Positions 35,277 to 45,087 of a stretch of DNA of 64,000 nucleotides are shown piece by piece. The DNA comes from Fen-1308 sp035319125 (GTDB taxonomy: Bacteria; Nitrospirota; Thermodesulfovibrionia; Thermodesulfovibrionales; Dissulfurispiraceae). Both the position numbers and the translations under genes were made by a program. The stretch's first letter is position 1, and each line of letters opens with the position of its first letter. A model generated the notes under the pieces. The model did no database searches. It was not told the origin of the DNA and saw only the letters and a program-made list of their open reading frames with translations. The DNA lies in NCBI GenBank assembly GCA_035319125.1, contig DATHDG010000014.1:218164-282163 (forward strand), given 5' to 3'.

Positions 35277-35798
35277 TCAGGTTTTCTTTTTGAAGATAGC
35301 GATATATGGCAGGTTTCTGAACTGGTTCTCGTAATCAAGGCCATAACCGACTACAAAGACATTAGGTATGTCGAATCCCACATAGTCCAGCGTCACATCA
35401 ACTATGCGCCGTTCCTTCTTGTTCAGAAAGGCGCATACTTTAAGACTTTGCGGGCTTTGTGAAAGGATTCTTTCACGAATATAATTAAGCGATATGCCCG
35501 TGTCAATAATATCATCGATCAAAAGTACATCTTTGCCCCTTATTTCTTCTCTAATATCATAATGAACTTTTACTTCACCAGTCGAAGTTGTTTTTACATA
35601 ACTTGAAGCGACAATGAAGTCAATGGTAACAGGCTGCTTGATAGCCCGCACAAGATCAGAGAAGAACATAAAGGAGCCCTTAAGTATGCCGACTGCCAGG
35701 ACATCTTTGCCGATATAATCATGCGATATTTTATCGGCAAGTTCAGAGATTTTTTTCTGGATCTGCTCTGTAGATAGAAATGGTTTTCCTATTATCAA
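35277..35798 (-). CDS. hpt: Hypoxanthine phosphoribosyltransferase
   Basis: This purine-salvage enzyme makes IMP or GMP from the base and PRPP. The PRPP-binding loop VLLIDDIIDTGISL and the segment VGILKGSFMFFSDLVRAI are clear, with PNVFVVGYGLDYENQFRNLPYIA near the C-terminus. A TTG at 35798 is the likely start because AGGAGG lies 7 bases before it, giving 173 residues. Confidence 0.95.
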   Translation of the reverse strand: MIIGKPFLSTEQIQKKISELADKISHDYIGKDVLAVGILKGSFMFFSDLVRAIKQPVTIDFIVASSYVKTTSTGEVKVHYDIREEIRGKDVLLIDDIIDTGISLNYIRERILSQSPQSLKVCAFLNKKERRIVDVTLDYVGFDIPNVFVVGYGLDYENQFRNLPYIAIFKKKT

Positions 35799-35828
35799 AG
35801 GTTGGCCTCCTAAAGAAATAGCTTATAT

Positions 35829-35857
35829 ATAATACTCATGTTTATAGCTAATCTCAA
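35829..35857 (-). promoter_or_regulatory. Promoter of hpt-queD-pmbA
   Basis: On the minus strand TTGAGA (35857-35852) and TATTAT (35834-35829) are separated by 17 bases. The start would be near 35822, about 24 bases before the hpt TTG and its AGGAGG. Confidence 0.65.
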
Positions 35858-35969
35858 CCAACATTAGGCAGCGTGTATTAGGCTGCGAGCAAAGGTGCAA
35901 GCTTTTCAACTCCAAAACTTACCGCACTTTTGTTAGTATATGATTAACGCTGAAGATATGAGGTGAACC

Positions 35970-36860
35970 ATGCGGATAGAAAAACATTTTTATAAGACTA
36001 TATGTCTGATGGTTATTAGTCTCTGCCTTATCTCGTGTGTTCCGAAAGAAGCTGTGCAGACGCATCATGAGCCTGTAAAAATAGCATTGGCTCTGGGTGG
36101 AGGCGCTGCACGCGGTTTTGCGCACATTGGCGTGTTGAAGATACTCGAGTCAAACCACATTCCGATACACATGATCATCGGGACTAGCGCGGGCAGTTTC
36201 GTGGGAAGCCTTTATGCTTATGGCTTCAACGCGTATCAGATTCAAAAATTGTCGCTGGACATACAGAGAAGCGATATTGCCGACTTTACGCTCCCGGACA
36301 ACGGCTTTATTAAGGGAGATCTTCTTGAGGAATATATAAACAAGATGGTGCGTAATACGTCGCTTGATAAGATGCGGATACCTTTTTATGCAGTTGCGAC
36401 TGAACTGCCCGGCGGTAAGGAAACTGTTTTTGCCACTGGGAACGCGGGTAGAGCTGTGCGGGCAAGTTGTTCTATCCCTGGAGTATTCCAGCCGGTGACA
36501 ATAGGCAATAGAATGTATGTAGACGGAGGAGTCGTAAGTCCGGTGCCTGTTGATGCAGCCAGAAAACTCGGCGCAAACGTTGTGATAGCAGTGGACGTTT
36601 CATCTGATCTTGACACTGCAAAACCTTCCGGTACGATCGAGACAATATTGCAGTCCATCAATATAATGAATTCCAAGATTTCCGTCGGCCAGCTGTCTAA
36701 AGCTGATGTTGTCATAAGACCACTTGTCGGATATATTGGGTCAGCTGACTTTGATAGACGTAACGACGCAATAATCGAAGGAGAAAAAGCGGCGTTGCAG
36801 GTTTTGCCCAAGATACAGGATATTGTTGAACAGTATAGGCGGCAGGGGAGGCTACAGTGA
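35970..36860 (+). CDS. Patatin-like phospholipase lipoprotein (RssA-like)
   Basis: Patatin-domain proteins are serine lipid acyl hydrolases using a Ser-Asp dyad. The 296-residue protein has a lipoprotein leader (VISLCLISC), the oxyanion loop ALGGGAARGFAHIGVLKIL, the nucleophile motif GTSAG and the aspartate in YVDGGVVSP. RssA/NTE-type architecture is suggested. ATG follows GAGGTGAAC. It overlaps the next small lipoprotein gene by 4 bases. Confidence 0.9.
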   Translation: MRIEKHFYKTICLMVISLCLISCVPKEAVQTHHEPVKIALALGGGAARGFAHIGVLKILESNHIPIHMIIGTSAGSFVGSLYAYGFNAYQIQKLSLDIQRSDIADFTLPDNGFIKGDLLEEYINKMVRNTSLDKMRIPFYAVATELPGGKETVFATGNAGRAVRASCSIPGVFQPVTIGNRMYVDGGVVSPVPVDAARKLGANVVIAVDVSSDLDTAKPSGTIETILQSINIMNSKISVGQLSKADVVIRPLVGYIGSADFDRRNDAIIEGEKAALQVLPKIQDIVEQYRRQGRLQ

Positions 36861-37096
36861 TAAAAGGATTGCGAGAGTCCGCAAGGGCTTTTTTTATCGG
36901 CATGATTGTTTGCATGTTGCTGGCATGCTCGGGGCAGCAAGCCAAGGAACTTTATGACACGGCTAAGTTGGAAGAGCTTCAGCACAACAGCGCTCATGCT
37001 GTCCAGCTTTATGAACAGATCATAGTCAGATATCCTTCCAGTGATTATGCAATAAAGGCAAAAGAAAGAATTGACGAGCTTAAGAAGATTAAATAG
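36857..37096 (+). CDS. Small TPR-like lipoprotein
   Basis: The 79-residue product begins at GTG 36857, has a lipoprotein leader ending MLLAC, and a single helical hairpin with HAVQLYEQIIVRYPSSDYAIKAKERIDEL. That pattern resembles one TPR unit of BamD or YbgF-type proteins. It is translationally coupled to the patatin lipoprotein gene. Its function is unknown; it may be an envelope partner of that protein. Confidence 0.7.
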   Translation: MIKGLRESARAFFIGMIVCMLLACSGQQAKELYDTAKLEELQHNSAHAVQLYEQIIVRYPSSDYAIKAKERIDELKKIK

Positions 37097-37105
37097 GGCA
37101 AGGGC

Positions 37106-37522
37106 ATGAAAAGCTATCGAAAAGAGTTGTGGTTTAATGTGCCGTCCAGAAGAGCTTTTATCAACATAACTTCTCACGTTGAAGAATGTCTTGGAGAAAG
37201 CGGAATTAAAGAAGGGCTGGTACTTGTCAATGCAATGCATATTACGGCATCCGTCTTTATAAATGATGACGAATCCGGCCTCCACCACGATTACGACATA
37301 TGGCTGGAAAAACTTGCACCGCACGAACCGGTATCGCAATACCGTCACAATGTTGGCGAGGACAATGCAGACGCGCACATGAAGCGCCAGATCATGGGAA
37401 GAGAGGTTGTTGTAGCTGTTACCGGCGGAAAACTCGACTTTGGCACATGGGAGCAGATATTTTACGGAGAATTCGACGGCATACGTAGGAAGCGAGTGCT
37501 GGTCAAGATAATCGGGGATTGA
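37106..37522 (+). CDS. yjbQ: YjbQ-family protein (UPF0047)
   Basis: YjbQ-family proteins adopt a small beta-rich fold and have weak thiamine-phosphate synthase activity. Identifying parts of this 138-residue protein are NAMHITASVFINDDESGL, RHNVGEDNADAHMKRQIMG and FGTWEQIFYGEFDG. It lies just upstream of addA, without evident functional connection. Confidence 0.9.
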   Translation: MKSYRKELWFNVPSRRAFINITSHVEECLGESGIKEGLVLVNAMHITASVFINDDESGLHHDYDIWLEKLAPHEPVSQYRHNVGEDNADAHMKRQIMGREVVVAVTGGKLDFGTWEQIFYGEFDGIRRKRVLVKIIGD

Positions 37523-37534
37523 AGGATCCTTGAT

Positions 37535-40500
37535 ATGGACAATCAGTTTCTTGAAAAAGACATCGACTTGCCATTTCCGCATTTTGCAATTCTCAAGGCT
37601 TCGGCTGGTTCAGGCAAGACCTACACGCTTTCCCTGAGATTTGTACAATTCCTTCTTTCCCGGCATGTTGTTCAAAACAGGTTGAGAAATATCCTTGCAA
37701 TGACATTTTCGAACAATGCCGCCAAGGAGATGCGTAACCGCATTCTGAATTGGCTTAAACGCATAGCTCTCGGAGAAACAGAAGCCTTGGATGTTTTTTC
37801 CCGTCTACTTGATCTTCCGCCCGATGAAATCCAAAGCCGCGCATCAGCCGTCGTAGAAGAAATTCTGGAACACTATGGCGAATTCCAGGTCAAGACTATA
37901 GATAGTTTTGCGACTTCACTTTTTCAGGCCGCTGCTGCTGAGTTCGGGTTCGCACCTGGATTTGAGATCATGCTGGACAGCAGTGAACTCGCTGAATATT
38001 CTTTTCAGAAATATTTGAGGAAAGTGAGTAGAGGCACATATGAAGATTTGCTGATCGATAAGACCGTTAAGGCGATAGTCGAGCAAAGGCGCGGCGAGTC
38101 TGCCTATGTATGGGATCCAGCCGGAAAACTGCTTGAAGAAATGAGGAAGCTGTATGATCTTTGCTCATCTCGCGGCAAAACGGTTGCGGTAGGCCGTCAA
38201 AGCGTTGCACTTGAAAAAAGTATGAATGAATTTCGAGTTGCCATTGATGCAATTCAGTCTGCAATAGAACTGTCAGGACTTCAGGTCAGCAGGGCTTCTT
38301 CTTATTTCAGGTCAAACATGCCTGAGATAGCGCGCAGGGGTCGCATTGTTGACCTGATCGGAAAACAGCTTAAGAATCCTCCAGTGAACAAGCCTGGCAA
38401 AGCCAAATTCGATATCCTTGCATCTTACGAGGAAGTGCTGAAATTATGGGAGCATGTGCGCGAAATCATCAGCATTTTAACATTGCAGTTCGCGTATGTT
38501 TATTATGAACCTTATGCATCGGTCTTTCTGAATTTCCGCGATTTGCTTGACGAAACCAAGAGAAGACAGGGGCGTGTATTCATTGGGGATATCAACAGTA
38601 TGCTTGCGACTCAGCTGGAAAGAATGAGCGTGCCTGACATTTATTTTCGGATAGGGGAAAGCATACACCATTTCTTTATTGATGAATTTCAGGACACTGC
38701 TCCAGTTCAGTGGAAGGCGCTATTGCCATTGCTCGAAAACACGGTTGCTGAAAGGGGAAGCGTGTTTCTGGTCGGCGACACTAAGCAGGCAATTTATGGA
38801 TTTCGCGATGCTGATTACAGGATCATGGCTGAAGCATGCCGCTCAAATCCCTTTCCGTCAGCAAAATGCTTGATACGTGATCTTACAATAAATTACCGAA
38901 GCGCTCCTGTAATTATCGGATTCAATGAAATGATATTTAAACAAATTGTCGCACAGGATGAACGCTATTACGAAGCTGCCGCGGCAAGCGGTCTGTCTGA
39001 GTACGAGCAGAGGCCTGCGTCCGACGGATCCCGAACCGGTTACGTGAAGGTTTCGATTGTAAAGGAGACCGAAGATGGTCATGAAGAGCGTATAAGAATG
39101 ATCGAAACAATTGAAGACCTGCGAAAACGCAATTTCCGGTATGGCGATATGGCAATTCTGACGCAGCGCAATGAAGAAGCGATCAGGATAACTGAATGGC
39201 TAAATGAAAGTGGAATTGAATTTCTTTCTTTCAGTAGCCTTGACATTCGCAGAAGGGGCATTACGCGGGAGATCCTAGCGCTTTTAAGTTTTCTGGATTC
39301 TCCGATTGACTCATTATCATTTGCTTCATTTCTTCTCGGTGAAATATTTAGCCGCAGCATCGTTCATGCAGAATTGAGTATTAGCAAGGAAGAGCTACAC
39401 AACTTTCTTGTCACAGTGCATAGCGATGGAGTCATGTATCTGGCTTTTGCGGACAGATGGCCGACGGCATGGGAGAAATTCTTCAGCGGACTTATTAAGT
39501 CGGTAGGCTATCTGCCGCTATATGATTTGATATCAAAGGTCTATTATGTTTTTAATCTTTTTGGGATTTACGGGGAAGAAGAAGCAACGTTAATGCGCTT
39601 GCTGGAGACAGTCAAGGATTTTGAAGGCACTGGGTATAACAGCTTAGCGGCGTTTTTGAAGTTTGCCGGTACGGAAGAGGGTGTTGCTGCGGAATGGCAA
39701 ATGACAGTTCCGGCGGGTCAAAATGCAGTCAGGGTAATGACAGTTCATAAGTCGAAAGGTCTGGATTTCCCTGCAACTATAGTTGTTCTGTATGAGAATC
39801 GGCAGTACGGTCTCGAGACGATCGTCGATGAGGATCAAGCTGACATGCAACTGATGAGAATCACTAAAGAAATGGCAGAGTGCAATGGCTATCTAAGTAA
39901 AAAATATGCTGAAGCGCAATTAAAAGAAAAGGTGAGCAGCCTGAACGCATTGTATGTTGGTCTTACTCGTGCGCGTGATGAACTCCATGTTATCGGTATT
40001 AGCAAGGATGTTGAGTCGCCGCGCTATCCGATCAACATTTTTCCAGGTGTCGACTTTGAAATGGGGAGTAAAACTGCAAGTATTATTTTGCCTGAAGCAA
40101 AGATAGAAGCAGTTGCTCTTGAACATAAATGCGGTTGCGCGCTGGAGTTAGAGTCTTCGCGTAGTGCTTTGAGATTGCTGGACCGCCGCCGCGGAGAAAT
40201 CCTTCATTTAATACTGGCTGAAATAACAATTCTTGATGGAGGGGCAAAGCAAATTGATGAAATAATATATCAATTGAGAAAGAGCGGAAGGCTCTCTATG
40301 TCCGAAAAAATTGACGCAGGCGCTTTGAATGCATTTTTCGGCATCAATCAAGTCATGTCATTATTTTCATATCGTCCCGGTCGTAAGGTGTTTAATGAGT
40401 ACGAGATTACCGACAAAAACGGACGTTTATACCGGATTGATCGCTTAATAATTGATGAGGAAATCATAACGGTTGTCGATTTCAAGACGGGCGTGGATTT

Positions 40501-40630
40501 GGATGAGAGCAATCAGCACGTTAAGCAGGTTGGCATCTATAAGCGGCTCATAGAGGAATGCTTTCATGGCAGCCGGGTTGAAGCGATGCTTGCTTATGTC
40601 GACGAGCGAGTGCTCAGGAAAGTTGTATGA
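37535..40630 (+). CDS. addA: UvrD/RecB-type helicase-nuclease (AddA-like)
   Basis: AddA is the helicase and one of the two nucleases of the AddAB complex that resects double-strand breaks. The 1031-residue protein has Walker A ASAGSGKTYTLS, TFSNNAAKEMRNRI (motif Ia region), Walker B FFIDEFQDTAPVQWK, VGDTKQAIYGFRDADY and VRVMTVHKSKGLDFP. A C-terminal PD-(D/E)xK nuclease is indicated by RIDRLIIDEEIITVVDFKTG. It overlaps the addB-like gene by 4 bases. Sequence is more divergent than Bacillus AddA, so the symbol is by role. Confidence 0.88.
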   Translation: MDNQFLEKDIDLPFPHFAILKASAGSGKTYTLSLRFVQFLLSRHVVQNRLRNILAMTFSNNAAKEMRNRILNWLKRIALGETEALDVFSRLLDLPPDEIQSRASAVVEEILEHYGEFQVKTIDSFATSLFQAAAAEFGFAPGFEIMLDSSELAEYSFQKYLRKVSRGTYEDLLIDKTVKAIVEQRRGESAYVWDPAGKLLEEMRKLYDLCSSRGKTVAVGRQSVALEKSMNEFRVAIDAIQSAIELSGLQVSRASSYFRSNMPEIARRGRIVDLIGKQLKNPPVNKPGKAKFDILASYEEVLKLWEHVREIISILTLQFAYVYYEPYASVFLNFRDLLDETKRRQGRVFIGDINSMLATQLERMSVPDIYFRIGESIHHFFIDEFQDTAPVQWKALLPLLENTVAERGSVFLVGDTKQAIYGFRDADYRIMAEACRSNPFPSAKCLIRDLTINYRSAPVIIGFNEMIFKQIVAQDERYYEAAAASGLSEYEQRPASDGSRTGYVKVSIVKETEDGHEERIRMIETIEDLRKRNFRYGDMAILTQRNEEAIRITEWLNESGIEFLSFSSLDIRRRGITREILALLSFLDSPIDSLSFASFLLGEIFSRSIVHAELSISKEELHNFLVTVHSDGVMYLAFADRWPTAWEKFFSGLIKSVGYLPLYDLISKVYYVFNLFGIYGEEEATLMRLLETVKDFEGTGYNSLAAFLKFAGTEEGVAAEWQMTVPAGQNAVRVMTVHKSKGLDFPATIVVLYENRQYGLETIVDEDQADMQLMRITKEMAECNGYLSKKYAEAQLKEKVSSLNALYVGLTRARDELHVIGISKDVESPRYPINIFPGVDFEMGSKTASIILPEAKIEAVALEHKCGCALELESSRSALRLLDRRRGEILHLILAEITILDGGAKQIDEIIYQLRKSGRLSMSEKIDAGALNAFFGINQVMSLFSYRPGRKVFNEYEITDKNGRLYRIDRLIIDEEIITVVDFKTGVDLDESNQHVKQVGIYKRLIEECFHGSRVEAMLAYVDERVLRKVV

Positions 40631-43452
40631 CAGCTGGAATCCTGCCTATCAATTGCAGTCTTATCACTGAAGTGGCAGACACTCTGGTGGCTGACGGCAA
40701 TGATTATTCTGCTAATCTTGTGATTTTCCCTGGTAGGCGCCCTGCGCATTTCCTGCGTAAGGAATTGGGGAGACGGCATTCAGCAGCAATTATACCGCCG
40801 CGTATTGTATCCATGGACGATTTCATTGACATGATTTACAGTAACAAAAATAGTAATGCTATAATCACAAGCTTGGACGCCGTAGCTTTCCTCTATGATA
40901 TTCACCTGGAGATGGAGAGGCGCATTGGCAGAACATGTTTCACTGCGCTTGATCAATTCATTCAGGTTGGCATGCAGCTTTTTCATGATATCGAAGAACT
41001 CACTATTGAATTTATTTCCGTTGATAAAATTAGGGGTCTTGGCATTGCATCCGGGATTCCAATACCGTCCGGATCCTTCGATGCAATGGCTGATATCGCG
41101 ACATATGCGGAACAATTTTATAATGTTATTAAGAAACTCGGCAGATCTACACGCGCTATGCGTTATTGTAATGTTGCAGATAATATGCACGTCGGCTTTT
41201 TTGATAAATACAGGAGAATTATTCTTGCGGGGTTTTTTGCATTCACTGCAGCTGAGAGGAAGATTATAACGGCATTGCAGGAACACTCTTCATTTTTCAG
41301 CCTGTTCCAGGATGGACCATATATAAAGGATCAATTAACAGACTCCGGGATCGATGCAGAGCTTATTAATGCGGAAAGTTTCAGGCCGGGCATTTCAATG
41401 TTTGCCTGTCCTGACATCCATGGAGAGGTATGCGCGCTGGGAGACCTGATTGAAAAAATGCGCAATAACGCAGAATTAGATGAACGTACAGCTATCGTGC
41501 TTCCTTCTTCAGAGTCATTGTTTCCACTTCTGCGGCATACTCTCGGCGGATGGGAGGAAGGAAGCTTCAACGTGACATTGGGCTATCCAATTCTTCGTAC
41601 GCCTCTTTTCGGTTTTCTTAAATCTCTATCAGAGCTTATCAGCTCTATGGACGAGCAACGGGTATATGTTCCGGCTTATATAGCATTTGTTTTACATCCC
41701 TATACTAAGAATATTCTACTTCAGGGAAGTGCTGAGGTAACAAGGATACTTTTTCATACTATTGAAGAAGAGTTGAGCGGGCAAGCGGCCCCATCATTTG
41801 TTAAGCTGGAATCACTGGAGGCCAATGCCGGGATGCTGGAAATAGCTGCAAACAGGTTGCGCAGAGAAGGCTATAAAATAGATGCGCATCAACTGGGGAT
41901 ACATCTGAAAGATATACATGCAAGGACTATATATCCTTTTGTTGCTATTAAGTCGACAGGTAGTTTTGCAGAAACATGCATTGGTCTAGTTGAATATATT
42001 CACGATCATTCTACTGCACAACTTCATCCTCTGTTTTATCCATATGTTGAAGCGCTCATCAGAGCTCTAACCGAGATACGCAATTCGTCGCTGCACAGTC
42101 AAAGTTTTAGTGACGTCTCCGGATATTTCCTTTTCATCGAGCGCTATATGACGTCGTGTACTGTACCTTTTGAAGGTACACCTCTCCGAGGGATTCAGGT
42201 TCTGGGCATTCTTGAGACCAGGTGCCTGAAATTTGAAAAAATATTTCTTCTGGATGCGAATGAGAGTGTTATGCCTATAAGTAATCAAAACGATTCCTTC
42301 ATACCGAACAAGGGAAGAGAATTGCTTGGTATGCCAACGCAACGTGATCGTGACAGGATGGCACATTATTATTTCAGTGTTATGGTTGGGGCTGCAGAAG
42401 AAGTCAATATTTTCTTCATTGAAAACGATCGCAAAGACAAATCTAGATTCGTGGAAAGATTGATATGGGAAGAAGAACAAATAATAGGGCATAAGCTGGT
42501 CGATGATGCATATCGAAATATCCAATACAGGGTGCATTTGGGCAATAAACATGTTGAGGCTGTCAGAAAAACAGAAGTAATTCTGGATCGGCTGGCTGCT
42601 TATCAATTCAGCCCTTCATCTCTCGACAGGTATCTGAGCTGTCCGTTGAAATTCTATTATTGCAATATCTTGGGACTTAGGCCAAAGGACGTGAAGACTG
42701 ACTCAGTCGAAAAAAAAGATGTTGGAACAATAGTCCATGAAGCCTTGAGACACCTGTTTGGTAGGCTTAAAGAATGTATACTGACTGCAGAAATGCTTAA
42801 TGAAATCGACGTGGATAAAATTGTAGAAAGCATTTTCTGCAGACGATTCGGAGAACATCCGTTTGGAGCACCGTATCTTTTGATGAAGCAAGTACAAAGA
42901 AGACTGGACGAGTTTATCAAACTGTATTTCATACCATTAATAACCAGTCGTAAAGTCAAGATTCTTTCCTCGGAATCAAGGTTAACGGCTTCTTACAGGG
43001 GGCATATAATTGCAGGCCGGCCAGACGCGGTTTTAAATTTTGACGGGCGTTGCACTATAATAGATTTCAAAACATCATCAATCAAGTCATTATATTCGAT
43101 TTCTTTCGAGAAACTCCTCCTGGAAGAACGCGAATCATGGCGGCCTGCCATAGGCTCACTGCAGCTGCCTATATATAGGATCCTATATTCTGCATATTCC
43201 GGGATACCCGTTGAAAGCATAGATGCCATGTACTTGATGTTAGGGATGACGCGTGTTGATTCAATGATTGAACTGCCACTATTTGGTAAGAAGGACGATG
43301 AGTTGGCTGGAAGTGAATTGCTTGGTGAATTGGTCGGTATTTTGATGAATGAAATCAAGGATGCTTCAGTGACTTTTTCAGCAGTGGATGCCGTTACTAG
43401 AGCATGCGATATATGCGATTATGGGGCGATATGCGGCAGGCGCAGAGTATGA
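40627..43452 (+). CDS. addB: AddB-like nuclease with iron-sulfur cysteines
   Basis: AddB is the second subunit of the AddAB break-resection complex, with an inactivated helicase core and an iron-sulfur-bearing nuclease. The 941-residue protein starts with a pseudo-Walker LVIFPGRRPAHFLRKELG, has no intact helicase motifs, and carries a C-terminal nuclease (FSPSSLDRYLSCPLKFYY, then GRPDAVLNF and TIIDFKTSS). Cysteines at YLSCP and in the final ACDICDYGAIC supply the four-cysteine cluster site. It pairs with the preceding gene. Confidence 0.87.
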   Translation: MTAGILPINCSLITEVADTLVADGNDYSANLVIFPGRRPAHFLRKELGRRHSAAIIPPRIVSMDDFIDMIYSNKNSNAIITSLDAVAFLYDIHLEMERRIGRTCFTALDQFIQVGMQLFHDIEELTIEFISVDKIRGLGIASGIPIPSGSFDAMADIATYAEQFYNVIKKLGRSTRAMRYCNVADNMHVGFFDKYRRIILAGFFAFTAAERKIITALQEHSSFFSLFQDGPYIKDQLTDSGIDAELINAESFRPGISMFACPDIHGEVCALGDLIEKMRNNAELDERTAIVLPSSESLFPLLRHTLGGWEEGSFNVTLGYPILRTPLFGFLKSLSELISSMDEQRVYVPAYIAFVLHPYTKNILLQGSAEVTRILFHTIEEELSGQAAPSFVKLESLEANAGMLEIAANRLRREGYKIDAHQLGIHLKDIHARTIYPFVAIKSTGSFAETCIGLVEYIHDHSTAQLHPLFYPYVEALIRALTEIRNSSLHSQSFSDVSGYFLFIERYMTSCTVPFEGTPLRGIQVLGILETRCLKFEKIFLLDANESVMPISNQNDSFIPNKGRELLGMPTQRDRDRMAHYYFSVMVGAAEEVNIFFIENDRKDKSRFVERLIWEEEQIIGHKLVDDAYRNIQYRVHLGNKHVEAVRKTEVILDRLAAYQFSPSSLDRYLSCPLKFYYCNILGLRPKDVKTDSVEKKDVGTIVHEALRHLFGRLKECILTAEMLNEIDVDKIVESIFCRRFGEHPFGAPYLLMKQVQRRLDEFIKLYFIPLITSRKVKILSSESRLTASYRGHIIAGRPDAVLNFDGRCTIIDFKTSSIKSLYSISFEKLLLEERESWRPAIGSLQLPIYRILYSAYSGIPVESIDAMYLMLGMTRVDSMIELPLFGKKDDELAGSELLGELVGILMNEIKDASVTFSAVDAVTRACDICDYGAICGRRRV

Positions 43453-43510
43453 TTGCTGCTCTGCTGCTTTGCATGGTAAACTTTAAGCAACTTATGATTG
43501 GGAGGGTTTT

Positions 43511-44284
43511 ATGGGAATCCTGCAACCTACCTTAATTACGCTGATATTTATCATTGTTATGGCTTTTTATGTTGTTTCTAACGCTATAAGAATCCTCAAG
43601 GAGTATGAAAGGGGGGTTGTCTTTAGACTTGGACGTATAATCCCTATAAAGGGACCTGGTCTGGTGTTGATTTGGCCTATCATAGACAAGCTTGTCAAGG
43701 TTAGTCTCCGCACAATAACGATGGATGTCCCGCCTCAGGATATTATAACCAAGGATAATATTACGGTGAAGGTTAATGCTGTTATCTATTTTAGACCCAT
43801 AGACCCAATCAGGGCCATCACTGAAGTGGAGGACTTTTATTACGCCACATCACAGATCGCGCAGACCACTCTTAGGAGCATCTTGGGTCAGAGCCAGCTG
43901 GATGATCTTCTGACCAACAGGGAACAACTGAATACAGAACTGCAAAAGGTTATAGATACTCAGACTGAGCCGTGGGGCGTGAAGGTGTCAGCTGTTGAGG
44001 TTAAGAATGTCGATCTTCCGCAGGAGATGCTAAGGGCTATTGCAAGACAGGCGGAAGCCGAAAGGGAAAGAAGGGCGAAAGTTATTCACGCAGAGGGAGA
44101 GCTTCAGGCGGCACAGAAACTGGCAGATGCGGCCAAGATCATATCATCAGAATCAGCGACGCTGCAGCTGAGATTCCTTCAGACGCTTACAGAAATATCA
44201 ACTGAAAAAAACTCAACTATTATTTTCCCTGTTCCTATAGATCTGATAAGACCTTTTATGAGGGAAGGAACTAAAGCTGACTGA
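43511..44284 (+). CDS. Slipin/stomatin-family SPFH membrane protein
   Basis: SPFH proteins form membrane-associated oligomeric scaffolds. The 257-residue protein has one N-terminal membrane segment (about 8-27), then KEYERGVVFRLGRIIPIKGPGL, the SPFH core with ITMDVPPQDIITKDNITVKVNA, and a helical C-terminal with AIARQAEAERERRAKVIHAEGE. It looks like bacterial slipins, which often pair with an NfeD gene, but none is beside it. ATG follows GGAGGG. Confidence 0.93.
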   Translation: MGILQPTLITLIFIIVMAFYVVSNAIRILKEYERGVVFRLGRIIPIKGPGLVLIWPIIDKLVKVSLRTITMDVPPQDIITKDNITVKVNAVIYFRPIDPIRAITEVEDFYYATSQIAQTTLRSILGQSQLDDLLTNREQLNTELQKVIDTQTEPWGVKVSAVEVKNVDLPQEMLRAIARQAEAERERRAKVIHAEGELQAAQKLADAAKIISSESATLQLRFLQTLTEISTEKNSTIIFPVPIDLIRPFMREGTKAD

Positions 44285-45083
44285 CGAAAAAGAATCAAAA
44301 GACGAACAGCCGGACGATACTGATAAACCTAAAGTTGTATCAAATGTATGGCTGCGGCTTGTTGTTCTGCTTATTATAATCGGTGGCCTGAGCTGGGCAG
44401 TTTATATCACCGGCTTGTGGGACTTTTTCACGAGTCGTCAGAAGGTCATCGACTTCCTCAATTCACTTGGCCCTTTTGCAGTTCTGGGATTTATCGTTCT
44501 ACAGGTGCTGCAGGTAATAATAGCGCCTATACCTGGCGAAGTGACCGGCTTGATCGGCGGTTACATGTATGGGATGGTTATGGGAGTCGTATGGTCCACA
44601 ATCGGATTGACGATCGGTTCTTATCTTGCTTTTGCTCTCGCCAGAATATTCGGGAGGCCGTTTGTAGAAAGATTTGTAGATAAATCCATTCTTCGCAGAT
44701 TTGATTATCTGCTGCATCATAAAGGGGCATTTCTCGTCTTTCTTTTATTTCTCATCCCAGGCACGCCGAAAGACTATCTTTGCTACATCCTCGGGCTTGG
44801 CCATCTTACTACAACCGAGTTCCTGGTGATCGGCGGAGTAGGAAGATTGTTTGGTACTATCCTGCTCACAATTGGCGGAGACTTTATAAGACACCATCGC
44901 TACAGGGATTTTTCACTATTGGCGGCTGTTACAATACTTGTGATTCTAATCGCCATGCTATTTAAGAGCAGGCTTGAATGGCTCTTCAGATTATGGCATG
45001 TTACATCATACAGGAAAAATAAGGTGAATCAAAGCAAGAAGGCTAAGGCGAAAAGACAAGGAATACCGGGCCGCAAGCAGTAA
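44277..45083 (+). CDS. TVP38/TMEM64 (VTT-domain) membrane protein, probable CTG start
   Basis: VTT-domain proteins are polytopic membrane proteins of the DedA/TVP38 superfamily. The domain is clear: VLQVIIAPIPGEVTGLIGGYMYG and FLLFLIPGTPKDYLCYILG. No ATG or GTG exists in frame upstream. A TTG at 44415 would remove the first membrane segment, yet the open frame continues upstream through an acidic tail and a hydrophobic segment (LRLVVLLIIIGGLSWAVYI). A CTG at 44277 lies 7 bases behind AAGGA, giving 268 residues overlapping the slipin gene by 8 bases. I favour that start; 44415 is the fallback. Confidence 0.8.
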   Translation: MTDEKESKDEQPDDTDKPKVVSNVWLRLVVLLIIIGGLSWAVYITGLWDFFTSRQKVIDFLNSLGPFAVLGFIVLQVLQVIIAPIPGEVTGLIGGYMYGMVMGVVWSTIGLTIGSYLAFALARIFGRPFVERFVDKSILRRFDYLLHHKGAFLVFLLFLIPGTPKDYLCYILGLGHLTTTEFLVIGGVGRLFGTILLTIGGDFIRHHRYRDFSLLAAVTILVILIAMLFKSRLEWLFRLWHVTSYRKNKVNQSKKAKAKRQGIPGRKQ

Positions 45084-45087
45084 TAGT

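Noticed and set aside
36386..37582. 398-codon minus-strand frame opposite the patatin, lipoprotein and yjbQ genes
   Set aside because: The three plus-strand genes are supported by family motifs and ribosome sites; the antisense product has no recognisable domain.
40780..41286. 168-codon minus-strand frame inside the addB-like gene
   Set aside because: It is antisense to a continuous AddB-like coding region and has no family features.
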